Below are positions 47,164 through 55,760 of a stretch of DNA of 64,000 nucleotides, one piece after another (within the stretch, counting starts at the first letter, position 1; the number at the start of each line of letters is the position of its first letter). The position numbers and the translations under genes are program-made. The notes beneath the pieces were generated by a model. That model had not been told where the DNA came from. It was given only the letters and a program-made list of their open reading frames with translations, and searched no databases. The DNA lies in the NCBI GenBank assembly GCA_029555025.1, contig JAKPTZ010000016.1, forward strand, positions 1 to 64,000, in the 5' to 3' direction. The stretch comes from Deltaproteobacteria bacterium. GTDB lineage: Bacteria; Myxococcota_A; UBA9042; DTJE01.

Positions 47164-47879
47164 GCGGTGACCTCCGAAGGCGACGTGCCCTGGTCGCGTA
47201 ACCTGTCACGAACTATCAGCCCGTCCTTCATTTCAACCATCCTGTCGGCCCAGGCCGCGATGTCGGGCTCATGGGTAACCAGTACGAGCGTAACGCCGGT
47301 GTCATCCACAAGGCCCCGGAAGAACTGCATGATTTCAACACTGGTTTTGGAATCCAGGTTTCCGGTCGGCTCGTCCGCCAGTATCACCGACGGCGATCCG
47401 ACCAGCGCCCGGGCTATCGCGACCCGCTGCTGCTGACCGCCGGAAAGCTGGCTCGGGCCATGGTGCATCCTGTCGGCAAGACCGACCCGCTCCAGGGCAG
47501 AGGCGGCCAACCGACGCCGGTCGCGCGCGGAAACACCCCTGTAAAGCAACGGAAGCTCGACATTTTCAAGTGCCGAGGTCCGGGCCAGCAGGTTGAAATT
47601 CTGGAATACGAAACCGATCGTCCTATTACGGATCTGTGCGAGCTGGTTCCTGGAAAGCCTGGCGACATCCTCGCCCACCAGGTGGTACGAACCGGAGGAC
47701 GGCCGATCCAGGCAGCCGAGAATGTTCATCAATGTCGATTTGCCGGATCCGGATGCGCCCATGATGGCAAGACAGTCGCCGGGCGACACCTGAAGGGATA
47801 CCCCGCGCAGGGCGTGTACCTGCACGTCGCCCGTGTCGAATACCCTGGTGATTTCTTCAAGCCTGATTACCGGATCCAT
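47160..47879 (-). CDS. MacB/LolD-type ABC transporter ATP-binding protein
   Basis: 239 residues. Walker A GASGSGKST, Q-loop FVFQNFNLLARTSALENVELPL, signature LSGGQQQRVA, Walker B VILADEPTGNLD and switch His in VTHEPDIA. It powers export by the adjacent permease and sits between the adaptor and permease genes. The sequence class includes LolD, FtsE and MacB; the operon context with an adaptor and TolC favours MacAB-type efflux. Confidence 0.94.
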   Translation of the reverse strand: MDPVIRLEEITRVFDTGDVQVHALRGVSLQVSPGDCLAIMGASGSGKSTLMNILGCLDRPSSGSYHLVGEDVARLSRNQLAQIRNRTIGFVFQNFNLLARTSALENVELPLLYRGVSARDRRRLAASALERVGLADRMHHGPSQLSGGQQQRVAIARALVGSPSVILADEPTGNLDSKTSVEIMQFFRGLVDDTGVTLVLVTHEPDIAAWADRMVEMKDGLIVRDRLRDQGTSPSEVTA

Positions 47880-47885
47880 GAACGG

Positions 47886-49169
47886 TCACATCCTCCCGCT
47901 GCCCGGCTGGCCTTTTGCCGCACCGGATGCTCCGCTTTCAACGCCGGTGATCACAAGGTCGTCCTCTTTCAACCCGGAAAGCACTTCGGTAATCCTGCCA
48001 TCGGTTATTCCGGCCTCGATCGCGACCTGGACGGCATCGCCCGCGGGGCCGGGAACCCATACGGTCCGCCGGCCGGCGGTCTTTTTCGCCATTTCGGTCT
48101 CGTCGGTTTCCGACGGCTTCTGCTGCATCGGCCTTGGCATGAATCCAAACAGGCTGCCACCTGACTGCCTGGGCGGGGATTTGGGATCGGGCTCGGCGAC
48201 CGACGGCGGCTTGAAGCGCAAGGCGGTATTCGACACCACAAGGGCATTTGTGCTTTTCGAAACGATGAAGCTGACATCGGCCGTCATGCCGGGTCGAAGT
48301 TGCAGATCCTCGTTGTCAACCGAAACGACCGCATCATACGTCACAACGTTCTGAACCGTTGTCGGGGAGTACCTGACCTGCTTCACTTCCCCCTTGAATA
48401 CCCTGGAAGGAAACGCATCCACGGTAAACTCGACCGGCATGCCGTCATGCACCTGTCCTACATCGGATTCCGCCAGGCTCGTGTGAACCTCCATCTTTCG
48501 AAGGTCACCCGCAATCTGGAAAAGGACCGGGGCCTGGAAGGACGCCGCCACCGTCTGCCCCACGTCAATCTGCCGGGAAATCACCACCCCATCAATCGGG
48601 GAAACAATCTTCGTGTAGCCCAGGTTCGTTTGGGCCTGCTTCAACATGGCCTGGGCCTGGGCAAGCTGTGCCCTTGCTGAAAGAAGTTCGGCCCTGGCGC
48701 TTTCCAGCGCAGCCGCCGCGGAATCCGCCTCCATGTCGGTTGCCAGGCGCCGGTCACGCAGCACGGACGTACGATCGCTTACCTGCTTCCTGTCGGAAAC
48801 GACCGCCGAAGCCTTCGCGATGCCGGCACGCGCCGTCTGAACCGACGCCCTGGCCCGCTGAACCTCGAGTTCGGTGATGCTTGGATCGATTACCGCAATC
48901 AACTGACCGGCCTTGACCGGGGAATTGAAGTCAACCAGGATTTCCTGCAGCCGGCCGGAGACCTGGCTGCCGACATTCACGGTGACCAGTGGTGAAAGCG
49001 TCCCGGAGGCGGTGACCTTGTAAGCGACATCGCCACGATGAACCTTCGTGGTCTGCCAGACAGGCTTCCCGGCCGCATCATCCCTGCCCTTGAAAACCAG
49101 CAGGATCACAATCGCGGCAACCACCGCTGCCACTACCGGGATCACGACGAATCTTGTGCCCTTCTTCAT
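47886..49169 (-). CDS. MacA/HlyD-family periplasmic adaptor
   Basis: 427 residues. An N-terminal membrane anchor (about 5-27), lipoyl-like half motif (VNVGSQVSGRLQEILVDFNSPVKAGQLIAVID), a helical hairpin of about 90 residues, the second lipoyl half (SPIDGVVISRQIDVGQTV), the beta-barrel domain and a membrane-proximal domain follow. A low-complexity insert (about 325-375, PKSPPRQSGGS and acidic stretch) lies near the C-terminus. It bridges the permease to TolC. The ATG at 49169 follows AGGGG. Confidence 0.9.
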   Translation of the reverse strand: MKKGTRFVVIPVVAAVVAAIVILLVFKGRDDAAGKPVWQTTKVHRGDVAYKVTASGTLSPLVTVNVGSQVSGRLQEILVDFNSPVKAGQLIAVIDPSITELEVQRARASVQTARAGIAKASAVVSDRKQVSDRTSVLRDRRLATDMEADSAAAALESARAELLSARAQLAQAQAMLKQAQTNLGYTKIVSPIDGVVISRQIDVGQTVAASFQAPVLFQIAGDLRKMEVHTSLAESDVGQVHDGMPVEFTVDAFPSRVFKGEVKQVRYSPTTVQNVVTYDAVVSVDNEDLQLRPGMTADVSFIVSKSTNALVVSNTALRFKPPSVAEPDPKSPPRQSGGSLFGFMPRPMQQKPSETDETEMAKKTAGRRTVWVPGPAGDAVQVAIEAGITDGRITEVLSGLKEDDLVITGVESGASGAAKGQPGSGRM

Positions 49170-49396
49170 GTGCAAGCCCCTTGTGCAGCCGCCGGAACGA
49201 CAGCCGGCCCGATCAATGCACCGGCGTCACAACTGTTACCAGCGAATGTAAAGGGAATGCTATTCCCCGGACGTCATAATGTATCGGTAATTCTTCACCA
49301 GGTACAAGGTGGAACGCCTGTGCCCGACCTGAGTCATCCCCTCATAGGAAAGGGAGTACGCCCCGTGATGGTTGGCGGTCGGCGGTACCCGACAGT

Positions 49397-49425
49397 TTGA
49401 CATCGGATTCGACAATCTGCATATT
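49397..49425 (+). promoter_or_regulatory. Candidate promoter of the metal-efflux operon
   Basis: TTGACA (49397-49402), a 17-bp spacer and CATATT (49420-49425) precede the small His-rich gene by 36 bp. The region 49170-49460 between the two divergent efflux operons holds no other gene. A metal-responsive operator such as a MerR-type dyad was not recognised. Confidence 0.4.
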
Positions 49426-49460
49426 GTCCGGTGACCCGGCCGCGCTGAAAGGTGGCTCTG

Positions 49461-49853
49461 GTGGCGATAGTAAAATCAAAACGCGTGCTCGCGCTTGTCA
49501 CCGCGACGGTATTCATGGCCGGAACGGTCAGCGTCTGCCTGCACGGGCCGGACGATCAGCACGCTTCGTGCGGCGGCCACGATCATTTCCACATGACTGG
49601 ACAGGATTCGCCGGGCGACGATCATCACGATGTTGGGGCGCATGGCCCGTCGGTTTCATGCGACAGCCATTTCCCGTCCGGTGACAATCATTCGGATATC
49701 CACATGTGTCCGTGCGTCAGTCACATTCAGTGCGACTCGATCGCGGGCAATCCCGTTCCGACCGGCCAGATCGTCTCGATGCGTCCATTGGAGGATCCTG
49801 TTCCGATGCCCAGCGGATTCAGCGATCTTCCTTACCGTCCCCCCGTCTGCTGA
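49461..49853 (+). CDS. Small secreted His/Cys-rich protein, CzcI-like
   Basis: About 130 residues from GTG 49461 (AAAGG at 8 bp; GTG 49452 is an alternative). A signal-like N-terminus (VLALVTATVFMAGTVSV) is followed by a mature part with more than ten His (HDHFHM, DDHHD, DNHSDIHMC) and six Cys. The C-terminus ends YRPPVC. Being first in a CzcCBA-like operon, it resembles CzcI/CopL-type small metal-binding regulatory proteins. No homolog can be confirmed without a database search. Confidence 0.6.
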   Translation: MAIVKSKRVLALVTATVFMAGTVSVCLHGPDDQHASCGGHDHFHMTGQDSPGDDHHDVGAHGPSVSCDSHFPSGDNHSDIHMCPCVSHIQCDSIAGNPVPTGQIVSMRPLEDPVPMPSGFSDLPYRPPVC

Positions 49854-49929
49854 TTCCATCGACAACCGAACCCCGTGACTGAATGACGTCGGCACCGCGC
49901 CTGGCGCGACCGGCATGAAAGGAGCCATC

Positions 49930-51165
49930 ATGAAGCTGTCATACGCTTCCTGTGCCGCAATCATCCTGGCACTGGCCGCACCGGCGCAGGCACGTGGCCG
50001 GGAGGCCGGGCCGGTGACGTTGACATGGCCGGACATACTTGCCGCGATCGACGGTCACCCGGCCATGGCGCTGGCCAGCGCACGAACCCGGCACGCCAGG
50101 GCGGGGGCAGACGAATCCCCGGTGGGAAACCCCGAAATATCCGGAAGCGTCGGCATGGGTGTCTCGGCCGACGGACGGGAAAGGGCCGTGACATGGGCCA
50201 TCGACGTGGGAATCGCCCTGGACGAAATCCCCACAAGGATTGCGATGCGACGGGCGGCGCTGGCGGACGCGCAGGTGGAACAGGCGAAGGCGGCGCAGAT
50301 ACGAAGCGAAGTCGTCGCGATGCTTCACGAAGCCTTCATCAACGCGTCCATCCGACGAGAAATTGAAGTCGCGTCACGCGAGGCGGCCGCGGCGGCAACG
50401 GAACTGGCGGAAGTCGCGAAATCCCGCCACCAGGCCGGGGAAGGCCGCAAGATCGATGTCATGCGGCTTGAGTACGATGCCGAAATTTCCAAAGGAAGGC
50501 TTTCCGGGGCCGTTCTTGAGCGTCAGGCTGCCTTCGGGCGCCTGAACCGCCTTCTTGGTTCGCGGCTGCCGGAATCCTTTGATATCGACTGCGACTGGGC
50601 GGCCCTGCCGGAAATCGCCGGCCTCGATGATCTCCTGGCTGCCGGTATCGATTCAAACCCTGCGGTTCGCGCGGCAAACGCCGACGCAAGGGCCGGACAG
50701 GCCGTCCTTTCGGCCGAACGGGCAAGGCTGGTTCCCGGCTTCCGAATCGGCGGCTTTTATGAAAGGGAACTGGATTCCGACAAATACGGCGCAAGCCTGT
50801 CGATGACCATTCCCCTGTGGGATCACAATCGAAAGGGAATCAACCAGGCCGCCGCAAGAGTTGCCGCAGCCAGGGCCGAAGCGGATCTTGCAAGGCTGGA
50901 TTATTCCGACAGGCTCGCGTCGGCGCACGCACGGGCATCAATTTCGCGGGAAACCGCCATCAGGTACCGCGATGTCGTCCTTCCGTTGGCCGAGCAGGCC
51001 TCAGCCATGGCAGTTGCCCTTTACAAGGCCGGCGAGAATGGACTGGTCGAAACAATCGACGCGCGTGCCGCCTGCGCCCAGGCCCGGATGCAGATGCTTG
51101 ATGCCTTCCTCGAGGGATGGCGCGCCGCAATCGAATTGCAGGCGATAACGGGGGTTACACCATGA
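49930..51165 (+). CDS. CzcC-like outer-membrane factor of RND metal efflux
   Basis: 411 residues, TolC superfamily: signal peptide (ALAAPAQA), then the duplicated layout with LTWPDILAAIDGHPAMALASAR, a long helical region with EVAKSRHQAGEGRKIDVMRLEYD, GGFYERELDSDKYGASLSMTIPLWDHNRK and a C-terminal YKAGENGLVETIDARAAC. The ATG at 49930 with AAAGGAG is preferred over one five codons upstream. It couples to the adaptor gene by ATGA overlap and would carry metal ions across the outer membrane. Confidence 0.88.
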   Translation: MKLSYASCAAIILALAAPAQARGREAGPVTLTWPDILAAIDGHPAMALASARTRHARAGADESPVGNPEISGSVGMGVSADGRERAVTWAIDVGIALDEIPTRIAMRRAALADAQVEQAKAAQIRSEVVAMLHEAFINASIRREIEVASREAAAAATELAEVAKSRHQAGEGRKIDVMRLEYDAEISKGRLSGAVLERQAAFGRLNRLLGSRLPESFDIDCDWAALPEIAGLDDLLAAGIDSNPAVRAANADARAGQAVLSAERARLVPGFRIGGFYERELDSDKYGASLSMTIPLWDHNRKGINQAAARVAAARAEADLARLDYSDRLASAHARASISRETAIRYRDVVLPLAEQASAMAVALYKAGENGLVETIDARAACAQARMQMLDAFLEGWRAAIELQAITGVTP

Positions 51166-52613
51166 CAAGGATATATCCTGCCGCAATCTTCCTGGCGACC
51201 GCCATTTTCGTGATTTCCGGCTGCGCCCGGGACGGAAGTCCCCAGGGGCGCGGCGTCGCGACGGAAAAGGCCGCCGATCGGCATCGGCATCCCGCGGATG
51301 AGCCAGCGGGCCACGACCATCCGGCCAATGCACATGAACACGACGAACACGGCGCGGCCAGCGACCATCCGGCCAGTGCCGATGAACACGACGAACACGC
51401 GACGGGCCACGACCATCCGGCCCATGCCCATGAACACGACGGGCCCGGCGATCTTGATCGGTCGATTCCGGAGCTTCTTGAAATGGACTGCGAACACGGA
51501 ATTAAGGCGGTCAACTGCGATGAATGCCGGTACGAGTCCGGGTTCGTCAAGGTCGATCCGGATCTGTTTGAAAAGGGCTTGATGAAGACCGTTACGGCAG
51601 AAGAGACCACGATCGCTTCGGGAATGACCCTTTACGGAGAGACGCGCCTTTCCGAACGCAGAATCGCCAGACTCAGCCCCCGGACGTCAGGCCAGGTGGC
51701 ATCCGTCGGGGTTGCACCCGGCGATCATGTCCGCCGCGGCCAGGTACTTGTCGAAATTGAAAGCACCGCATTTGCCGGCGCCGCCGCGGAATGGCTTGCC
51801 GCCGAGGCGACATTCAGGCTTGCAGACATTTCTGCCAGGCGTCACCAGGATCTGAACCGCCAGGGGCTGAACTCGACACGGGAATTCCAGGAGGCCCAGT
51901 CTGCCGTCGAGGCGGCCAGGATTCGCCTTGACGCGGCGGCTCTGGGCCTGAAGGCGGCGGGAATGACCAGGGCGGATGCAAGGGCGCTGTCCTCGGGTGC
52001 CAGGAACCGGGTTGCCATCAGGGCTCCGTTTGACGGTGAAGTGTTCGAAGTCAACGCAACCCGCGGCGCGTTCATCGAGCCGGGACAGGAGACGGTCGTC
52101 ATGGGCGATCGCGGCACCCTTGAAGTAATGGTCGATCTTCGCGAAAGCGACCTGGAAACGGTTTCGACCGCTTTCGGCCCGTCGGGGATACCCGCATCGG
52201 TGACGGTGGCGGCATGGCCTGGACGCAGTTTTTCCGGGATCCTGGACCTGATCGAACCCACGATGTCCCGCCAGACAAGGACGATCCGCGCAAGGGTAAC
52301 CGTCACGAATGACGGGCTCCTGCTTCGTCCGGGCATGTTCGCGACGGTCCGTCCGCAAATCAGGGGTGACGGGGTGCTCGCGATCACCGTGCCGGCGGAA
52401 GCGGTCCTGACGGACGAGGGCCGTCAGTTCGTGTTCGTGCACCACGATGGGCCGCTTTTCATGCGCCGGCCCGTTAAGGCCGGAAAGCCGGAGAACGGGA
52501 TTGTCGAAGTGACGTCCGGACTGGCTCCGGGACAGACCGTGGTGACCACCGGTGCCTTCCTGCTGAAGTCGGATGTCCTGAAGGCAAAGATGGGCGAAGG
52601 ATGCGCGCACTAG
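51162..52613 (+). CDS. CzcB/CusB-like periplasmic adaptor lipoprotein, His-rich N-terminus
   Basis: 483 residues. Signal sequence with lipobox VISGCAR. Residues about 40-95 hold three 16-residue His-rich units (DHPA...EHDEH). A short Cys-rich segment follows with DCEHGIKAVNCDECR, like the metal-binding N-termini of CzcB-type adaptors. Then come the lipoyl, hairpin and barrel domains (QVASVGVAPGDHVRRGQVLVEIES, IRAPFDGEVFEVNATRGAFI). His-rich repeats suggest metal handover to the pump, such as Zn, Ni or Cu; the metal is not determined. Confidence 0.87.
   Translation: MTRIYPAAIFLATAIFVISGCARDGSPQGRGVATEKAADRHRHPADEPAGHDHPANAHEHDEHGAASDHPASADEHDEHATGHDHPAHAHEHDGPGDLDRSIPELLEMDCEHGIKAVNCDECRYESGFVKVDPDLFEKGLMKTVTAEETTIASGMTLYGETRLSERRIARLSPRTSGQVASVGVAPGDHVRRGQVLVEIESTAFAGAAAEWLAAEATFRLADISARRHQDLNRQGLNSTREFQEAQSAVEAARIRLDAAALGLKAAGMTRADARALSSGARNRVAIRAPFDGEVFEVNATRGAFIEPGQETVVMGDRGTLEVMVDLRESDLETVSTAFGPSGIPASVTVAAWPGRSFSGILDLIEPTMSRQTRTIRARVTVTNDGLLLRPGMFATVRPQIRGDGVLAITVPAEAVLTDEGRQFVFVHHDGPLFMRRPVKAGKPENGIVEVTSGLAPGQTVVTTGAFLLKSDVLKAKMGEGCAH
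51312..51444 (+). repeat. 48-bp tandem coding repeat, His-rich
   Basis: Three units begin at Asp codons 51315, 51363 and 51411, exactly 48 bp apart, each encoding DHPA-x-A-(H/D)-EHDE/G. They are nearly identical at the DNA level (GACCATCCGGCC recurring), which indicates recent duplication within the metal-binding region of the adaptor. Confidence 0.85.
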
Positions 52614-52628
52614 CCGCGGGGGTGACCA

Positions 52629-55600
52629 ATGATTGACTTCATCGTGAAAAACAGGACGGCGGTCATTCTGGCAACCGCACTCATGTCCGCGGCCGGCCTG
52701 TTCGCCTGGCACCGGATGCCGATTGATGCCTTTCCCGACGCCACAAACCAGCAGGTAATGATCCTTACCGCGGCCGACGGCCTTGGTCCGGTCGATGTCG
52801 AGCGACAGGTCACGATTCCGGTGGAATCGGCCATGGGCGGACTGCCACACGTGACCATGGTCAGATCGACATCGAAGACGTCTCTTTCGCAAGTGGTCGT
52901 CATCTTTGAAGACCACGTCGGCACATGGTTCGCGCGCCAGCTTGTGTCGGAGCGCCTCTCGATGATCGCCGGAACGCTTCCGGCCGGCGCAATCCCGAAA
53001 ATGGGGCCGGCAACCACCGGCTTGGGGGAGGTGTTCCAATATACGCTTGAAAGCCCGGAACGGACGTTGACCGAACTGCGCACGATGCAGGATCGCATCG
53101 TCGCGCCCCGCCTGAGATCCATAAGCGGAGTCAACGAAGTCAACAGCTTCGGCGGAAAGGTCCGGCAGGTCGAGGTCCTGCTGGATCCCAACAGGCTTGC
53201 CGCCTTCGGCATCGCGCCGACCGACGTGGTTGAAGCGCTGGCGGCCGACAACGCCAACGTGACGGGTGGTTTTATCGTGCGCGGCTGGGAACAGGAGAAC
53301 GTCAGAACAGTCGGCCTCTTCGGCGACATCGAGGAAATCGGGAAGGTCGTCCTTAAGTCCGAGAACGGGATCCCTGTGACGATCGACCAGGTCGCCGCCA
53401 TCGTCGAGGGCTCCCTGCCGCGCTTCGGCGCGGTGACCCGCGACGGCAGGGGCGAGGCCGTTGCCGGAATGGTCATCATGCTGCAGGGCGAAAACGCGGC
53501 TGAAGTGGTCGGCAGGGTCAGGGCTGCTCTGCCGTCCATACGGCAGGCATTGCCCGCGGACGTTGAAATCAACGTCTATTACGACCGCGTCGAACTTGTC
53601 GATGCGGTCATCGGCACAATCCAGGGCGCGCTCCTGCAGGGCGGGCTGCTGGTCATTCTGCTGCTTTTCCTGCTTCTGGGAAGCCTGCGTTCCGCAGTGG
53701 TGACCGCGATCAGCATTCCCGTCACGACGCTGGGGGCATTCATCCTGATGAAGGCCGCCGGCCTGAGCGCGAACCTTATGACCATCGGCGGGCTGGCGAT
53801 CGCCATCGGAATCGTGGTTGACGGCCCGATCGTGGTTGTTGAAAACGTCGTGCGGCGCGTGCGCCAGTCCGGAAGCGCCCCGACCACGCGGACGATCGTG
53901 TCCGCAACCGCCGAAGTGGCGCGCCCAATCCTGTTTTCGATGCTGATTATTCTGATTGTGTTCGTCCCGCTGTTCACGCTGGACGGCATGGCGGGAAAGA
54001 TGTTCGGGCCGCTGGCACTTACCATGGTGCTTTCGATGGCCGTTTCGATTGTGGTAACGCTTGTGGTCACGCCGGCGGTTCTGGCCGCAGTCCGCCTTCC
54101 CAGGGGGGCGACGGCGTCATCGTCCATCGTTTCCATTCTTTCTTCCGTCTACGGGCGCAGCCTGGACTTCACGTTCAGGCATCGCTGGCTGCCGCTTACG
54201 GTGTCGGCGGTCGGCCTTGCCGCCGGCATCGCGGTGCTGCCCGGACTTGGAATGGAGTTCCTTCCGCGCCTTGATGAAGGCGCCCTGGCGATTAACGTTG
54301 TCCGCCTGCCGAACGCCGGCCTGGACGGTTCGGTGGCCACCGCGGATTATCTTGAAGATGCCCTGACTCAATTCCCGGAAGTCCGCGCCGTCGTGTCGAA
54401 AACCGGGCGGGCCGAAATATCGGAAGACCCGATGGGCCCCGAACAGACCGACATCATGGTCATGCTGCACCCTGAATCTGAATGGAATTCCGGACGGACA
54501 CCGGAGCAGCTTGTCGAAGCAATCAGGCAGAAGTTGCAGGCAGTGCCGGGGATACGCCTGGCATTCAGCCAGCCGATCGCCCTGCGGGTCAACGAACTGG
54601 TTTCCGGCGTCAAGAGCGACCTGGCAGTCAAGATTTTCGGCCTTGATATCGAATCGCTGAAATCCACGGCGGATCGGGTGGCCGACGAAATCCGGTCAAT
54701 CCCTGGCGCCGCCGACGTGAACGTCGAGCAGGTCGCGGGGTTCAGCCAGATCGACATCGTTCCGGACCGCCAGGAGATGGCCAGGCACGGCCTGCGGATC
54801 GGTGACATCAACGGCCTGGTTGGAACCGCGGTGGGGGGAACGGTCGCAACCGAAATGATCGACGGCCAGGCTTCGGTTCCGGTTTCGGTCCGAATGGCAC
54901 AGGAGTACCGTTCCGACCCCGACACAATCATGAACCTGCTGCTGCGAACGCCGGCCGGAAACGACGTCAGGCTTGGCAGTGTCGCGTCCGCGCGCGGTGT
55001 TGAAGGACCGGCGCAGATAAGCCGCGAGGGCTTCACGCGTCGGGTCGTGGTCGAGGTGAACGTGTCCGGGCGGGATCTGGGCGGCTTCGTGTCGGACGTC
55101 AGGACCGCCCTTGCGCCGGTCGTGGCCGGACTGCCGGAAGGATACTGGATCGATCTTGGCGGAACATGGGAAAGCCAGCAGCGCGCCATGTCCAGGCTGG
55201 CAATCGTGATCCCGCTCTCGATCCTGCTGATTTTCATGCTGCTGGTCGCCGCGCAGCAAAGCGTCCGATCCGCCTTCCTCGTGCTTGCAAACCTTCCTTT
55301 CGCCGTGGTCGGCGGGCTCATCTCGATGGCGATTTTCAAAATTCCATTCAACGTCCCGGCAACAATCGGTTTCATCGCGCTTTTCGGGGTCGCCGTTCAA
55401 AACGGCATGGTGTTGCTTGCCTTCGAACGGCAACTGCGCGATTCCGGGCAGACGCCTGCCCAGGCCATGAAGGCAGCCTGCCTGGGACGCGTCCGGCCAC
55501 TCCTGATGACGGCCCTGACGACCTCGTTCGGCCTTATTCCCATGATTTGGGCGTCCGGGCCGGGTGCCGATGTTGAACGGCCGCTGGCAATCGTGATGAA

Positions 55601-55706
55601 CGGCGGTGTCATCACTTCCACGATTCTTACGCTGTTCATACTGCCGTCAATTCATGTGATGGTGATGGAAAGGAAGTCTGTGCCGGCGAAAATCACCGGA
55701 AAATGA
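52629..55706 (+). CDS. Heavy-metal RND efflux pump (CusA/CzcA family)
   Basis: 1025 residues, full length for the HME-RND family with 12 transmembrane helices. The N-terminus (VKNRTAVILATALMSAAGL then FPDATNQQVMI) and AIAIGIVVDGPIVVVENVVRR in helix 4 are characteristic. CzcA-type DFG at this site is absent (AIG instead), so the copper/silver-like CusA branch or an unassigned HME subgroup is more likely than classic CzcA. GGGGGTG lies before the ATG. It is the third efflux gene of the operon and uses proton motive force. Confidence 0.9.
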   Translation: MIDFIVKNRTAVILATALMSAAGLFAWHRMPIDAFPDATNQQVMILTAADGLGPVDVERQVTIPVESAMGGLPHVTMVRSTSKTSLSQVVVIFEDHVGTWFARQLVSERLSMIAGTLPAGAIPKMGPATTGLGEVFQYTLESPERTLTELRTMQDRIVAPRLRSISGVNEVNSFGGKVRQVEVLLDPNRLAAFGIAPTDVVEALAADNANVTGGFIVRGWEQENVRTVGLFGDIEEIGKVVLKSENGIPVTIDQVAAIVEGSLPRFGAVTRDGRGEAVAGMVIMLQGENAAEVVGRVRAALPSIRQALPADVEINVYYDRVELVDAVIGTIQGALLQGGLLVILLLFLLLGSLRSAVVTAISIPVTTLGAFILMKAAGLSANLMTIGGLAIAIGIVVDGPIVVVENVVRRVRQSGSAPTTRTIVSATAEVARPILFSMLIILIVFVPLFTLDGMAGKMFGPLALTMVLSMAVSIVVTLVVTPAVLAAVRLPRGATASSSIVSILSSVYGRSLDFTFRHRWLPLTVSAVGLAAGIAVLPGLGMEFLPRLDEGALAINVVRLPNAGLDGSVATADYLEDALTQFPEVRAVVSKTGRAEISEDPMGPEQTDIMVMLHPESEWNSGRTPEQLVEAIRQKLQAVPGIRLAFSQPIALRVNELVSGVKSDLAVKIFGLDIESLKSTADRVADEIRSIPGAADVNVEQVAGFSQIDIVPDRQEMARHGLRIGDINGLVGTAVGGTVATEMIDGQASVPVSVRMAQEYRSDPDTIMNLLLRTPAGNDVRLGSVASARGVEGPAQISREGFTRRVVVEVNVSGRDLGGFVSDVRTALAPVVAGLPEGYWIDLGGTWESQQRAMSRLAIVIPLSILLIFMLLVAAQQSVRSAFLVLANLPFAVVGGLISMAIFKIPFNVPATIGFIALFGVAVQNGMVLLAFERQLRDSGQTPAQAMKAACLGRVRPLLMTALTTSFGLIPMIWASGPGADVERPLAIVMNGGVITSTILTLFILPSIHVMVMERKSVPAKITGK

Positions 55707-55760
55707 AAGCACCTGGAATTGACGACTTGCGGAAAAAGAACATTCACCGAACTGAGACCG

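Noticed and set aside
47160-49169. LolCDE lipoprotein release system instead of MacAB
   Set aside because: The ATPase and permease classes are related, but an HlyD-type adaptor and TolC protein in the same operon fit efflux. LolCDE has no such partners.
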